A stretch of DNA of 11,780 bases from the NCBI GenBank assembly GCA_003165495.1, contig PMMB01000165.1, positions 1 through 11,780 of the forward strand, given 5' to 3'. Of this stretch, positions 1-7,566 are shown piece after piece. This stretch comes from Gammaproteobacteria bacterium. GTDB lineage: Bacteria; Pseudomonadota; Gammaproteobacteria; Steroidobacterales; Steroidobacteraceae. The notes under the pieces were generated by a model that searched no databases, was not told the origin of the DNA, and saw only the letters and a program-made list of their open reading frames with translations. Position numbers and translations under genes: made by a program. Each line of letters begins with the position of its first letter. The stretch's first letter is position 1.

Positions 1-1038
1 ACGGACCGCATGAACCCCTTCTCCGGCATGTTGGGCGACTACGCCGTGATCATGGGCAATAGCGGCGGCGACAACCGGGTCGAGTTCGGCACCCGAATCG
101 ATCACTCGATTTGGTACGAATCACCCAAGTTCGGCGGAGTCTTCAGCTTCGACGCCTTGTTCTCACCGGGTCAGAACCGCACCCCCGACAGTATCGCTCA
201 ATCGTCGGGCTCGTCCGACTGCAACGGCGGCAATGAGCCGGGAAGCGGCAACTTGCCGATTGCCTGCGACGACGGCGGCTACGACAATGCGTACAGCGTC
301 GACTTGAAATTCGAAACCGGACCGATCTACGTTACGGCGGCCTACGAACTTCACAAGTCGGTGAATCGCAACAGCGACGGCGTCGGCGCCAACAATCCGT
401 ACTACGGCTATCTGGCGAGCCTGGGCAACGGAGTCTCGCCGCTGCTCAACTGGGCCGCCTACAACGCGTTCGCTGCGGAGTACCCGCAGGCGGCACCGTT
501 CGGAAGTCCTGAGTATGCCAATGACGTTGCGAACGAGTCGGCGTTCAAGGTGGGCGCGCAGTACACCTTCGATTTCGGACTGGCTGTCAGTGGGATCTAC
601 GAGTACCTGAAGCGGGATCTGCCGGCCGATCTGCAATTCCAGAACGAACGGCAGCGAAATGGCTTGTGGTTCGCGCTATCGGAAGATTTCTCAGCGAAAG
701 ATAACTTGAGCGCAGGTTGGGCACATGCAGGACGGACGCCGGGGGATCCGGGTGGGCAGCATAACTACGATCCGACGAACCACAACAATTTCGCGAACAT
801 GTACACCATCGCGTGGAAACATCACTTCGACAAGAACATGTACTGGTACGTCGATGCGGCGGACACCGTCAATGGCACGAACGCCCACTATGATCTGGGC
901 GCCGGCGGCCGCGGTGTGACGACGGACTGCCACGACGGTACGACTCAAGCGTTCACCGACTACAGCAGCGCCGGCCCCACGACCTGGGGTGGATGTCATT
1001 TGATCGGGTTTTCCACCGGCCTGAACTATAAGTTCTAA
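1..1038 (+). CDS. Outer-membrane porin, 3' part of gene (5' end outside window)
   Basis: C-terminal part (345 codons) of a Gram-negative general porin, a trimeric beta-barrel that lets small hydrophilic solutes cross the outer membrane. The frame is open from base 1, so the ATG at 10 is probably internal and the start lies upstream. The protein shows alternating polar/aromatic strand patterns, Gly/Asn/Asp-rich loops, phrases such as RVEFGTRIDHSIWYESPKFGG, and it ends in NYKF-stop; a terminal Phe is the usual BAM recognition signal of outer-membrane barrels. Two Cys pairs lie in loop-like stretches (residues 71 and 86 counted from the ATG at 10, and two more near the C-terminus), which could form loop disulfides. 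It is followed by a strong hairpin at 1078-1105, so it is probably transcribed separately from the C1 genes. The family is clear; the substrate is unknown. Confidence 0.85.
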   Translation, partial: TDRMNPFSGMLGDYAVIMGNSGGDNRVEFGTRIDHSIWYESPKFGGVFSFDALFSPGQNRTPDSIAQSSGSSDCNGGNEPGSGNLPIACDDGGYDNAYSVDLKFETGPIYVTAAYELHKSVNRNSDGVGANNPYYGYLASLGNGVSPLLNWAAYNAFAAEYPQAAPFGSPEYANDVANESAFKVGAQYTFDFGLAVSGIYEYLKRDLPADLQFQNERQRNGLWFALSEDFSAKDNLSAGWAHAGRTPGDPGGQHNYDPTNHNNFANMYTIAWKHHFDKNMYWYVDAADTVNGTNAHYDLGAGGRGVTTDCHDGTTQAFTDYSSAGPTTWGGCHLIGFSTGLNYKF

Positions 1039-1077
1039 GCCAGGTACCGTGAACGCCGGGAGTACTCTCTGCGGCGA

Positions 1078-1105
1078 GGCCGGGGGTGCAATTGCACCCC
1101 CGGCC
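1078..1105 (+). terminator. Strong hairpin terminator after the porin gene (28-bp perfect palindrome)
   Basis: The segment is a perfect 28-bp palindrome: a 12-bp GC-rich stem (GGCCGGGGGTGC paired with its complement) around an AATT loop, 39 nt after the porin stop. The run after it (GCTTTCGGT) has only a short T stretch, so it is a less than ideal intrinsic terminator, but position and stem strength favour that role. Because it is symmetrical it could act on both strands. A GTG that opens the downstream reading frame at 1086 lies inside this stem and is therefore an unlikely start codon. Confidence 0.7.
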
Positions 1106-1163
1106 GCTTTCGGTAAGATTCAGTAAATGGGCGTCACTTCTTGCGCTCCGTGGACGAACGTCA

Positions 1164-2177
1164 TTGAAGATAGCGATCATCGGTGTCGGTGCGATCGGCG
1201 GCTACCTCGGGACCAAGCTCGCGCTTGCCGGAGAGGATGTGACCTTCATCGCGCGCGGAGCGAATCTGGAGGCGCTTCGTAGCCGCGGCATTCGGCTGGT
1301 GACGGCCGACGGCAGTGAGGAGACCATTCCGAAGGTCAAGGCGACAGACGACTACGCCGCCGCCGGCGCGCAGGATGTCGTCATCCTTGCGATGAAAGCG
1401 CATCAGGTTGAAGCGGTGGTCCTCGATGTGCCGAAACTGTTTGGACCCGACACCGTCGTGGTTCCGATACAGAACGGAATTCCGTACTGGTATTTTCACC
1501 GATATCCCGGCGAACTCGCGGGCACGCGGGTGCAGAGCGTCGATCCGAGCGGATTGATCGGCGAGCATATTCCGTGCGAGCGCGTGATCGGCTGTGTGGC
1601 GTATCCGGCCGCCGAATTGGTGTCGCCCGGGGTGATCAAACACGTCGAAGGCAATCGGTTCCCGGTCGGCGAGCCGGATGGCGAGAGCACCGCACGCGTC
1701 GTGCGCGTGTCGGAGTGCTTTATCAGGGGCGGTTTGCAGGCTCCGGTGCTCGACGACATTCGCGCCGAGATTTGGTTGAAGCTGTGGGGTAACTTGACGT
1801 TCAATCCGATCAGCGCATTGTCGCGCGCCACGCTCGCCGACATATGTCAGTATCCGCCCAGTCGCGCCGTCGCGGCGGCGATGATGGCTGAGGCGCAGAC
1901 GGTTGCCGGCAAACTGGGTGTTACTTTCCGCGTATCTCTCGAGAAGCGCATTAGCGGTGCCGAGCGAGTCGGTCACCACAAGACCTCGATGCTTCAGGAT
2001 GTCGAGTCCGCACGCACGCTCGAGATCGACGCGCTGCTGGGTTCAGTGGTGGAACTGGCTCGATTGACTCAGACACCGACGCCTCACATCGATACGGTGT
2101 ACGCATTGACGAAGCTCTTGGCGAAGACCCTCGATGAGAGCAGGGCAGCGAGCGGCGCGAAGCCGTCTGCCGCGTGA
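1164..2177 (+). CDS. 2-dehydropantoate 2-reductase family protein (PanE/ApbA-like)
   Basis: NADPH-dependent 2-oxoacid reductase of the ketopantoate reductase family, 337 aa, cytoplasmic. The N-terminal Rossmann loop is GVGAIGG (residues 7-13). Further family marks are Lys78 in AMKAHQ, QNG at 103-105, the helix KLWGNLTFNP with Lys206, Asn210 and Asn214, and SMLQD plus Glu287 in the C-terminal helical domain; these match the catalytic Lys/Asn and substrate-binding Ser/Glu of PanE. I chose the TTG at 1164 because the Rossmann strand LKIAIIGVG must begin there and the only earlier start, GTG 1086, lies in the terminator stem; the ribosome site is weak. At 337 aa it is longer than typical PanE (about 300), with a conserved-looking insert near 107-170, so it may be a catabolic paralogue rather than the pantothenate enzyme. 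It lies 93 nt before mtkA on the same strand. Confidence 0.82.
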   Translation: MKIAIIGVGAIGGYLGTKLALAGEDVTFIARGANLEALRSRGIRLVTADGSEETIPKVKATDDYAAAGAQDVVILAMKAHQVEAVVLDVPKLFGPDTVVVPIQNGIPYWYFHRYPGELAGTRVQSVDPSGLIGEHIPCERVIGCVAYPAAELVSPGVIKHVEGNRFPVGEPDGESTARVVRVSECFIRGGLQAPVLDDIRAEIWLKLWGNLTFNPISALSRATLADICQYPPSRAVAAAMMAEAQTVAGKLGVTFRVSLEKRISGAERVGHHKTSMLQDVESARTLEIDALLGSVVELARLTQTPTPHIDTVYALTKLLAKTLDESRAASGAKPSAA

Positions 2178-2270
2178 TACCGATTCCGACGCGCGTTGCG
2201 TCGGCCGATCACCCTCGTGGCGATGAACGCCCGAGATCATTTAATTACATCCGATTGACGAGGCCGAGCC

Positions 2271-3437
2271 ATGAATGTTCACGAGTATCAGGGCAAAGAA
2301 ATTCTACGCAAGTACGGGGTCGCTACGCCGCGCGGCGTCCCCTGCTTTTCGGTGACCGAGGCGGATTCCGCCGCCCGCGAGCTCGGCGGAAAGGTCTGGG
2401 TGGTGAAGGCGCAGATCCATGCCGGCGGCCGCGGTAAAGGCGGCGGCGTCAAGGTAGCGAAGTCACTCGAGGAGGTGCATGAATACGCCTCGAAGATCCT
2501 CGGTATGACGCTGATAACCCACCAAACCGGTCCCGAAGGACGATTGGTAAAGCGCCTGCTCGTGGAGGAGGGCGCCGACATCCGCAAGGAACTGTACGTG
2601 GGCATGGTGGTCGACCGCGCGACCCAGCGAGTGACCCTGATGGCGAGCTCGGAGGGCGGCATGGAGATTGAAGAAGTTGCCGCCCGCACGCCGGAGAGAA
2701 TCCACAAAGTCGCCATCGACCCCGTGGCGGGCTTGACCGACGCGCAGGCGGACGACGTTGCGCGAAAGATCGGCGTGCCGGACGGATCGGTGGCTCAGGC
2801 GCGGAATTTCATGCACGGCCTGTACCGAGCTTTTGTCGAATGCGATGCATCGCTCGCGGAGATCAACCCGTTGATCATCACCGGCGACGGTAGGGTGTTG
2901 GCTCTGGATGCCAAACTCAATTTCGATTCCAACGCGCTGTACCGCCAGCCGGAGATCGTTGCCATGCGCGATCTCGACGAGGAGGATCCCGCCGAAGTCG
3001 AAGCGTCCAAGTTCGATCTCTCGTACATCTCGCTCAGCGGCAACATCGGTTGTCTCGTCAACGGCGCAGGTCTTGCGATGGCGACGATGGACAGCATCAA
3101 GCTATTTGGCGCCGAGCCTGCGAACTTTCTCGACGTCGGCGGCGGCGCCACGGCGCAGAAAGTGACCGAAGCGTTCAAGCTGATGCTGAAAAACCCCGCG
3201 GTCAAGGGCATTCTGGTGAATATCTTCGGCGGGATCATGCGTTGCGACACGATTGCCGAAGGCGTCATCGCCGCTGCCAAGGAAGTACGCTTAAGCGTTC
3301 CTTTGGTGGTCCGCATGAAGGGCACGAACGAGGAATTGGGCCGACAGAAACTGCGGGAGTCGGGACTGCCGATCATTTCCGCCGACAACATGGCGGACGC
3401 GGCGCAGAAGATCGTCGCTGCAGTCGCCGGAAAATAG
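2271..3437 (+). CDS. mtkA: Malate-CoA ligase (malate thiokinase) beta subunit; SucC-type ATP-grasp protein
   Basis: Beta subunit of an ADP-forming acyl-CoA synthetase, 388 aa, with the same length and residue numbering as E. coli SucC. The N-terminal ATP-grasp half carries Lys46 and the GGRGKGGG loop (52-59). The Mg ligands Glu197 (AEINP) and Asp213 (ALDAK) fall exactly at the SucC positions. The carboxylate-binding loop is GNIGCLVNGAGLAM with Asn264, and the C-terminal CoA-ligase half has VNIFGGIMRCD (316-326). With the alpha subunit it would form malyl-CoA from malate, ATP and CoA in the serine cycle. Choosing malate over succinate rests on the neighbours (sgaA, hprA, mtdA, fchA, gckA) and the absence of sucAB here; the sequence alone does not exclude succinyl-CoA synthetase. 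Start ATG has GAGG at 2260-2263. The leader holds an AT-rich run (2237-2250) that could include a promoter. Confidence 0.82.
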   Translation: MNVHEYQGKEILRKYGVATPRGVPCFSVTEADSAARELGGKVWVVKAQIHAGGRGKGGGVKVAKSLEEVHEYASKILGMTLITHQTGPEGRLVKRLLVEEGADIRKELYVGMVVDRATQRVTLMASSEGGMEIEEVAARTPERIHKVAIDPVAGLTDAQADDVARKIGVPDGSVAQARNFMHGLYRAFVECDASLAEINPLIITGDGRVLALDAKLNFDSNALYRQPEIVAMRDLDEEDPAEVEASKFDLSYISLSGNIGCLVNGAGLAMATMDSIKLFGAEPANFLDVGGGATAQKVTEAFKLMLKNPAVKGILVNIFGGIMRCDTIAEGVIAAAKEVRLSVPLVVRMKGTNEELGRQKLRESGLPIISADNMADAAQKIVAAVAGK

Positions 3438-3448
3438 GGAATACATCC

Positions 3449-4324
3449 ATGAGCATCCTCATCGACAGGAACACCAAGGTGATGACGCAGGGCATCACGG
3501 GTAAGACCGGCGCCTTCCATACCCGCCTATGCCGCGACTATGCGTACGGCAAGGATTGTTTCGTCGCCGGCGTCAATCCGAACAAGGCCGGGGATACCTT
3601 CGAGGGCATCCCGATCTTCGCCACTGCGCGGGAAGCCAAGGAGCAAACAGGAGCGACCGTGTCGGTGATCTATGTGCCGCCGGCCTTTGCCGCCGGCGCC
3701 ATCGATGAGGCGGTCGACGCCGAGCTCGACTTGGTCATCTGCATCACCGAGGGCGTGCCGGTGCGTGACATGATCTCCACACGGAATCGGATGCGCGGCA
3801 AAAAGACCCTACTGGTGGGACCCAACTGCCCCGGCGTGATTACGCCGGATGAGATAAAGATCGGCATCATGCCAGGGCACATCCACAAGAAGGGGCGCAT
3901 CGGTGTCGTCTCGCGTTCCGGCACCCTCACCTACGAAGCCGTGGGCCAGTTGATGGACCTGGGACTCGGGCAATCGACCTGCGTGGGCATCGGCGGCGAT
4001 CCGGTCAACGGCTTGAAGCATATCGACGTCATGCGGATGTTCAACGACGATCCCGAGACCGACGCCGTGATCATGGTGGGAGAAATCGGCGGCGACGACG
4101 AGGAGACCTGCGCGCGTTGGATCAAACATCACATGAAGAAGCCGGTGGTCGGATTCATCGCCGGCGTCACGGCGCCGCCGGGAAAGCGCATGGGCCACGC
4201 CGGCGCGATCATATCCGGCGGGAAGGGCACCGCAACGGAGAAGCTGGCCGTCATGGAAGAGTGCGGGATCAAGGTCACGAGAAACCCCGCGGAAATGGCG
4301 GTTCTGCTCAAGTCGGTGCTCTAG
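3449..4324 (+). CDS. mtkB: Malate-CoA ligase (malate thiokinase) alpha subunit; SucD-type
   Basis: Alpha subunit of the same ligase, 291 aa, two to three residues longer than E. coli SucD. It contains the CoA-binding loop GITGKTGAFHT (15-25), CITEGVP (98-104), GPNCPGV (124-130), SRSGTLTYEA (155-164), the conserved GEIGG (211-215) and the phosphohistidine segment KRMGHAGAIISGGKGTA with catalytic His250. A small insert around residues 45-50 (PNKAGDTF) differs from SucD. The start ATG follows the mtkA stop by 11 nt, with AGGGA at 3436-3440 as ribosome site overlapping the mtkA stop codon, which fits coupled translation and 1:1 subunit output. The malate assignment again comes from the serine-cycle context; a TCA-cycle succinyl-CoA synthetase role is the main alternative. 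Confidence 0.82.
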   Translation: MSILIDRNTKVMTQGITGKTGAFHTRLCRDYAYGKDCFVAGVNPNKAGDTFEGIPIFATAREAKEQTGATVSVIYVPPAFAAGAIDEAVDAELDLVICITEGVPVRDMISTRNRMRGKKTLLVGPNCPGVITPDEIKIGIMPGHIHKKGRIGVVSRSGTLTYEAVGQLMDLGLGQSTCVGIGGDPVNGLKHIDVMRMFNDDPETDAVIMVGEIGGDDEETCARWIKHHMKKPVVGFIAGVTAPPGKRMGHAGAIISGGKGTATEKLAVMEECGIKVTRNPAEMAVLLKSVL

Positions 4325-4325
4325 C

Positions 4326-5105
4326 ATGCGATGGGCCCGTTTTCGGTCGAACGACGGCCGGATCGGGTTCGGCGTGTTCAAGGATACCCATATCGACGAA
4401 TACGAGGGCGATTTGTTCGGCGCGCCGCGGCCGACGGGCCGCACCATTGCGCGAGCGGCCTGCACGCTGCAGAGCCCCTGCACGCCATCCAAGATCGTCG
4501 CCTTATGGAATAACTTCCACGCGCTTAAGCTCAAGCTCGGCAAATCGGCGCCCACCCATCCGCTGTTCCTCATCAAGCCGGGTACGTCGGTCATTGGACC
4601 GGACGAGCCGATCCGCAGGCCGAGCGGCTATGCGGGAAAAATCGCTTACGAAGGCGAGTTGGGCATCGTTATTGGAAAACTCTGCAAGAACATATCGCCG
4701 AACGACGCGGGCAATCACATCTTCGGCTATACCTGCGTCAACGACGTGACGGCGTCAGACGTACTGAACGAGAACATCGATTTCGCCCAGTGGTGCCGAT
4801 CGAAAGGCTACGACACCTTCGGTTGCCTCGGGCCCGTCATCACCACGGGATTGGATTGGTCGCGATTGCGGGTGATCACCCGGGTCGATGGAGTGGAGCG
4901 CCAGAACTATCCACTGTCGGACATGATCATGCCGCCGGAGGAACTGGTGAGCCGAATTTCCCACGACATGTCACTGTTGCCCGGCGATGTGATCGCCTGC
5001 GGCACTTCGGTGGGGGTCGGATCGATCAAGGATGGCTGCGGCGTCGAAGTGGCTATTGATGGAATTGGTTCGCTGGTGAATGTCCTAAGCCCAAGTACGC
5101 CATGA
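4326..5105 (+). CDS. Fumarylacetoacetate hydrolase (FAH) fold enzyme in the serine-cycle operon
   Basis: A 259-aa FAH-superfamily protein, probably cytoplasmic and metal-dependent. The metal-binding triad is visible as Glu109 and Glu111 in YEGELGIVIGK and Asp140 in CVNDVTASD; the E-to-D spacing of 29 matches FAHD1-type enzymes. Lys160 and Asp163 in RSKGYDTFG-LGP form the usual substrate loop, and PGDVIACGTSVGVG (219-232) is the C-terminal family signature. The segment NNFHALKLKLG replaces the more common NYxxHAxE motif, so the substrate may differ from classical hydratases and isomerases of aromatic catabolism. The start is 1 nt after the mtkB stop and the stop overlaps the gckA start by 4 nt, so it is firmly inside the operon. 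Family members include oxaloacetate decarboxylases and tautomerases, acylpyruvases and isomerases. An oxaloacetate-directed role would suit the serine cycle but is inference. Confidence 0.8.
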   Translation: MRWARFRSNDGRIGFGVFKDTHIDEYEGDLFGAPRPTGRTIARAACTLQSPCTPSKIVALWNNFHALKLKLGKSAPTHPLFLIKPGTSVIGPDEPIRRPSGYAGKIAYEGELGIVIGKLCKNISPNDAGNHIFGYTCVNDVTASDVLNENIDFAQWCRSKGYDTFGCLGPVITTGLDWSRLRVITRVDGVERQNYPLSDMIMPPEELVSRISHDMSLLPGDVIACGTSVGVGSIKDGCGVEVAIDGIGSLVNVLSPSTP

Positions 5106-6385
5106 GCGATTTCGCAGCCCCTCCCACGCCACGGGTGTTGCTGCGGCAGATCTTCGATGCCGCCATCGCGTCGGCGCAGCCGTCGCTGTGCATCCCGCCG
5201 CACCTGCCTGACCCGCCTCGCGGTAGGCTCGTTGTTATTGGGGCGGGCAAGGCCTCCGCAGCCATGGCGCGAGCGGTGGAGGAAAACTGGTCCGGTCCGC
5301 TATCGGGGCTGGTAGTCACGCGCTACGGCTACGCCGTGCCCTGCGACCGCATCGACATCGTCGAAGCGGCACATCCGGTACCGGATGCGGCCGGGATGCA
5401 CGCAGCGCAGCGCATGCTGGAACGAGTGGGCGCGCTGCACGAGGATGACCTGGTGCTGTGCCTGTTCTCCGGCGGTGGCTCGGCTCTATTGCCGCTGCCG
5501 GCTCCCGGACTCAACCTCGACCTCAAGCAAATCGTGAATCGCGCGCTGCTGGCCTGCGGCGCCACCATCAGCGAGATGAATTGCGTGCGACGCCATCTCT
5601 CCGCCATTAAGGGAGGCCGGCTGGCCGCCGCTTGCCACCCGGCTCGCGTGCTTACACTGCTCATCTCCGATGTACCCGGCGACCGCCCGGTCGACATCGC
5701 TTCCGGACCCACGGTCGCGGATCCCACGACCTGCGCCGATGCCCTCGCCATCGTGCGCCGCTACGGCATCGAGTTGCCGGGACCGGTGCGCGAGGTCTTG
5801 GAGAGCGGGCGCGGCGAATCCGTGAAGCCCGGCGACTCACGGCTGGCGCGCTCCACCGTGCGCATGATTGCCACCCCGCAGATGGCGCTCGAGGCGGCCG
5901 CGCGCGTGGCGCGCGCAGCGGGCGTTGCACCGTACATTCTCGGCGACGCCATAGAAGGCGAGGCGCGCGACGTGGGCAAGGTATTTGCCGGCATGGCATT
6001 GCAAGTGGCCGAGCGCAATGAACCCTTCGCCGCGCCGTGCGTGCTGCTCTCCGGCGGCGAGACCACGGTCACCGTGCGCGGCAGCGGGCGAGGGGGACGC
6101 AATGTGGAGTATTTGTTGTCCCTGGCGATCGCCCTCGAGGGTCACTCACGGATTTACGCGCTGGCCGGCGACACGGACGGAGTCGACGGCCAGGAAGAGA
6201 TAGCGGGCGGCTGCATCGGACCCGACTCGCTCGCTCGTGCATGGTCGCTGGGATTGCGTCCCAAAGACATGCTGGACAACAACGACGGCCACGGATTCTT
6301 TACGGCGCTCGGGGACTCGGTCATCACCGGCCCGACGCTGACCAACGTCAATGATTTCCGCGCCATTCTCATCGAGCACGCTTAA
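5102..6385 (+). CDS. gckA: Glycerate 2-kinase, class II (MOFRL family)
   Basis: Phosphorylates D-glycerate with ATP to 2-phosphoglycerate, the serine-cycle step between hydroxypyruvate reductase and enolase. At 427 aa it has normal family length. The N-terminal DUF4147-type domain shows GAGKAS (47-52, with the conserved Lys50), FSGGGSALL (122-130), NCVRRHLSAIKGG (160-172), SDVPGD (189-194) and SGPTV (201-205). The C-terminal MOFRL domain has LSGGET (316-321), GRGGRN (329-334), AGDTDGVDG (355-363), NNDGHGFF (393-400) and GPTLTNVND (410-418), where Leu replaces the more usual Gly in GTNVND-type sequences. The start ATG overlaps the stop of the FAH gene (ATGA), so the two are translationally coupled. 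Codons 375-402 are partly duplicated at 7601-7684. Confidence 0.93.
   Translation: MSDFAAPPTPRVLLRQIFDAAIASAQPSLCIPPHLPDPPRGRLVVIGAGKASAAMARAVEENWSGPLSGLVVTRYGYAVPCDRIDIVEAAHPVPDAAGMHAAQRMLERVGALHEDDLVLCLFSGGGSALLPLPAPGLNLDLKQIVNRALLACGATISEMNCVRRHLSAIKGGRLAAACHPARVLTLLISDVPGDRPVDIASGPTVADPTTCADALAIVRRYGIELPGPVREVLESGRGESVKPGDSRLARSTVRMIATPQMALEAAARVARAAGVAPYILGDAIEGEARDVGKVFAGMALQVAERNEPFAAPCVLLSGGETTVTVRGSGRGGRNVEYLLSLAIALEGHSRIYALAGDTDGVDGQEEIAGGCIGPDSLARAWSLGLRPKDMLDNNDGHGFFTALGDSVITGPTLTNVNDFRAILIEHA
6225..6308 (+). repeat. 84-bp direct repeat, copy 1 (inside gckA)
   Basis: This internal segment of gckA (codons about 375-402 in the MOFRL domain, covering SLARAWSLGLRPKD and NNDGHGFF) matches 7601-7684 without gaps at 76 of 84 bases by my hand alignment. 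The copies are in the same orientation and start 1376 bp apart. Confidence 0.93.
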
Positions 6386-6403
6386 TTGTTTGCCTCTGAA
6401 TCT

Positions 6404-6420
6404 CGCGGCCGCCAGCCGCG
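6404..6420 (+). terminator. Possible weak hairpin after gckA
   Basis: Six-base stem CGCGGC / GCCGCG with a 5-nt loop, starting 19 nt after the gckA stop. No T-run follows, so termination activity is uncertain; it may simply be GC-rich intergenic sequence. The rest of 6386-6604 holds no convincing gene on either strand. Confidence 0.25.
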
Positions 6421-6568
6421 CCGCGTCGTCTCGCGTGGGGCCGCCATGGATAGGCCGCAAGAAAGCGGCTTGACAGCGTTCCCTCCCTCGGGGGTCTCGT
6501 ACACAGGTGCGGCGAAGTTCAGGATGTAGGACACGTCCGATCCTGGCAATTTCGGCGGTTTCTTTGGG

Positions 6569-6574
6569 TATACT
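6569..6574 (+). promoter_or_regulatory. Candidate -10 box (TATACT) for the downstream exported-protein gene
   Basis: TATACT is one base from the sigma-70 consensus and lies 43 nt before the ATG at 6617, in an otherwise GC-rich gap. No good -35 box sits at 17 nt spacing (a TGGCAA-like sequence at 6544-6549 is 19 nt away), so this is only a candidate. It would let the gene be transcribed apart from the mtk-gck operon. Confidence 0.3.
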
Positions 6575-6616
6575 GGGGTCGGTTGCGACAACGGTAGCCC
6601 AGGTATGGAGGGACTC

Positions 6617-7489
6617 ATGTTCACACGCACCTCAATCGGCTCCCGATATGCGCTACGGGCACGCGGGATCGCCATCACCAACGCCGCTTTTGCAGCGGCG
6701 ATATTGTCGGTGTGTTCCTCCGGCGCCCGGGCCGACGCGTTGCCGGGATACCAGACCCCTGCGTCAGACCAGAAAAACAGCGCCGTTTTGGTGCGCGACC
6801 TGAACGCGTTCATCTCATCGGCCATCGTCCGCTACCACGATCAGGCGTTTGCACGGTGGCCGCTAGCTATTCCGGTGTGTCTGCGGGTGAGCGGTATAGA
6901 ATCGAGCGAACGCGACCTCGTGATTGCACGCATCTATGAAATCGCGCAAGCGGCAGGCGCACGCATCGGCGACGCCAATTGCGACCCCAGTTTCTTCGTT
7001 TTCGTCACCCCACAGCCTGACGCGATAATGGCGGCAATGCGTAAGCGCAATCCGCGTCTGTTCAACATTCACTATGGCGTGGACCAGGTCAACCGCTTCA
7101 TGAATACTCCCCGGCCCATACGCGCCTGGTATAACACCTACATCGGCGGCGGCGTTCCGAACAGTAAACTCCAATACGACGAGACCCGGGCAATCACCCA
7201 GGTGTTCGTATTCATCGATACCAAGCGGCTGGGCGACACCGTGAATTTCAGGCAGCTCGCGGACTATACCGCCATGGTCGGTTTGGCGGAGGTCAATCTA
7301 GACAACGACCTTGGGGACGCGCCTACGATCCTGCACTTGTTCGGCGCAAATGCCGAAGCAAGAAAACCGGGGTTGACGAGCTGGGATCAGGCCGTTCTCT
7401 ATTCGCTGTACAACATGCCTCGAAAGGATGTCTTGCAGGTCGACGAGATGGCAAATTCAGCCGCTCGCTACATCACGCAATCACCGTGA
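6617..7489 (+). CDS. Exported protein of unknown function
   Basis: A 290-aa protein that I do not assign to a named family with certainty. The start is the ATG at 6617, chosen because GGAGG at 6607-6611 stands 5 nt before it; an in-frame ATG at 6605 would overlap that site. The N-terminus has a basic stretch (RTSIGSRYALRARG), a hydrophobic core (about 18-32) and an ARA cleavage motif before Asp40, so it is probably a Sec signal peptide and a periplasmic product. Cys88 and Cys122 remain in the mature part and could pair. The mature body is mixed alpha/beta with GIESSERDLVIARI, FVFVTPQPDAI, IRAWYNT, QLADYTAMVGLAEV and SLYNMP; this pattern recalls conserved hypothetical exported proteins of alpha- and gammaproteobacteria. 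It lies 231 nt after gckA, between the two copies of an 84-bp repeat, so its presence in the cluster may be secondary. Confidence 0.78.
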   Translation: MFTRTSIGSRYALRARGIAITNAAFAAAILSVCSSGARADALPGYQTPASDQKNSAVLVRDLNAFISSAIVRYHDQAFARWPLAIPVCLRVSGIESSERDLVIARIYEIAQAAGARIGDANCDPSFFVFVTPQPDAIMAAMRKRNPRLFNIHYGVDQVNRFMNTPRPIRAWYNTYIGGGVPNSKLQYDETRAITQVFVFIDTKRLGDTVNFRQLADYTAMVGLAEVNLDNDLGDAPTILHLFGANAEARKPGLTSWDQAVLYSLYNMPRKDVLQVDEMANSAARYITQSP

Positions 7490-7566
7490 TCGAAGGTGTC
7501 CGAGAAGCAGACGATTCGGTTATCCACCGTTGTCTCCTATGGCAACCGATTTCACGCCAAAAATGA

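Noticed and set aside
1086..1163. GTG start at 1086 for the ketopantoate-reductase-like gene
   Set aside because: The codon lies inside the palindromic terminator stem and the added 26 residues precede the Rossmann strand that normally begins these proteins.
3050..4324. Upstream extension of mtkB to a start at 3050
   Set aside because: The extra stretch is the out-of-frame shadow of mtkA; the ATG at 3449 has a ribosome site and gives the standard SucD-type N-terminus.
6382..6825. Minus-strand open frame of 147 codons spanning the gckA-exported gene gap
   Set aside because: It overlaps the well-supported start and signal peptide of the exported gene, has no ribosome site, and its translation shows no recognisable motif.
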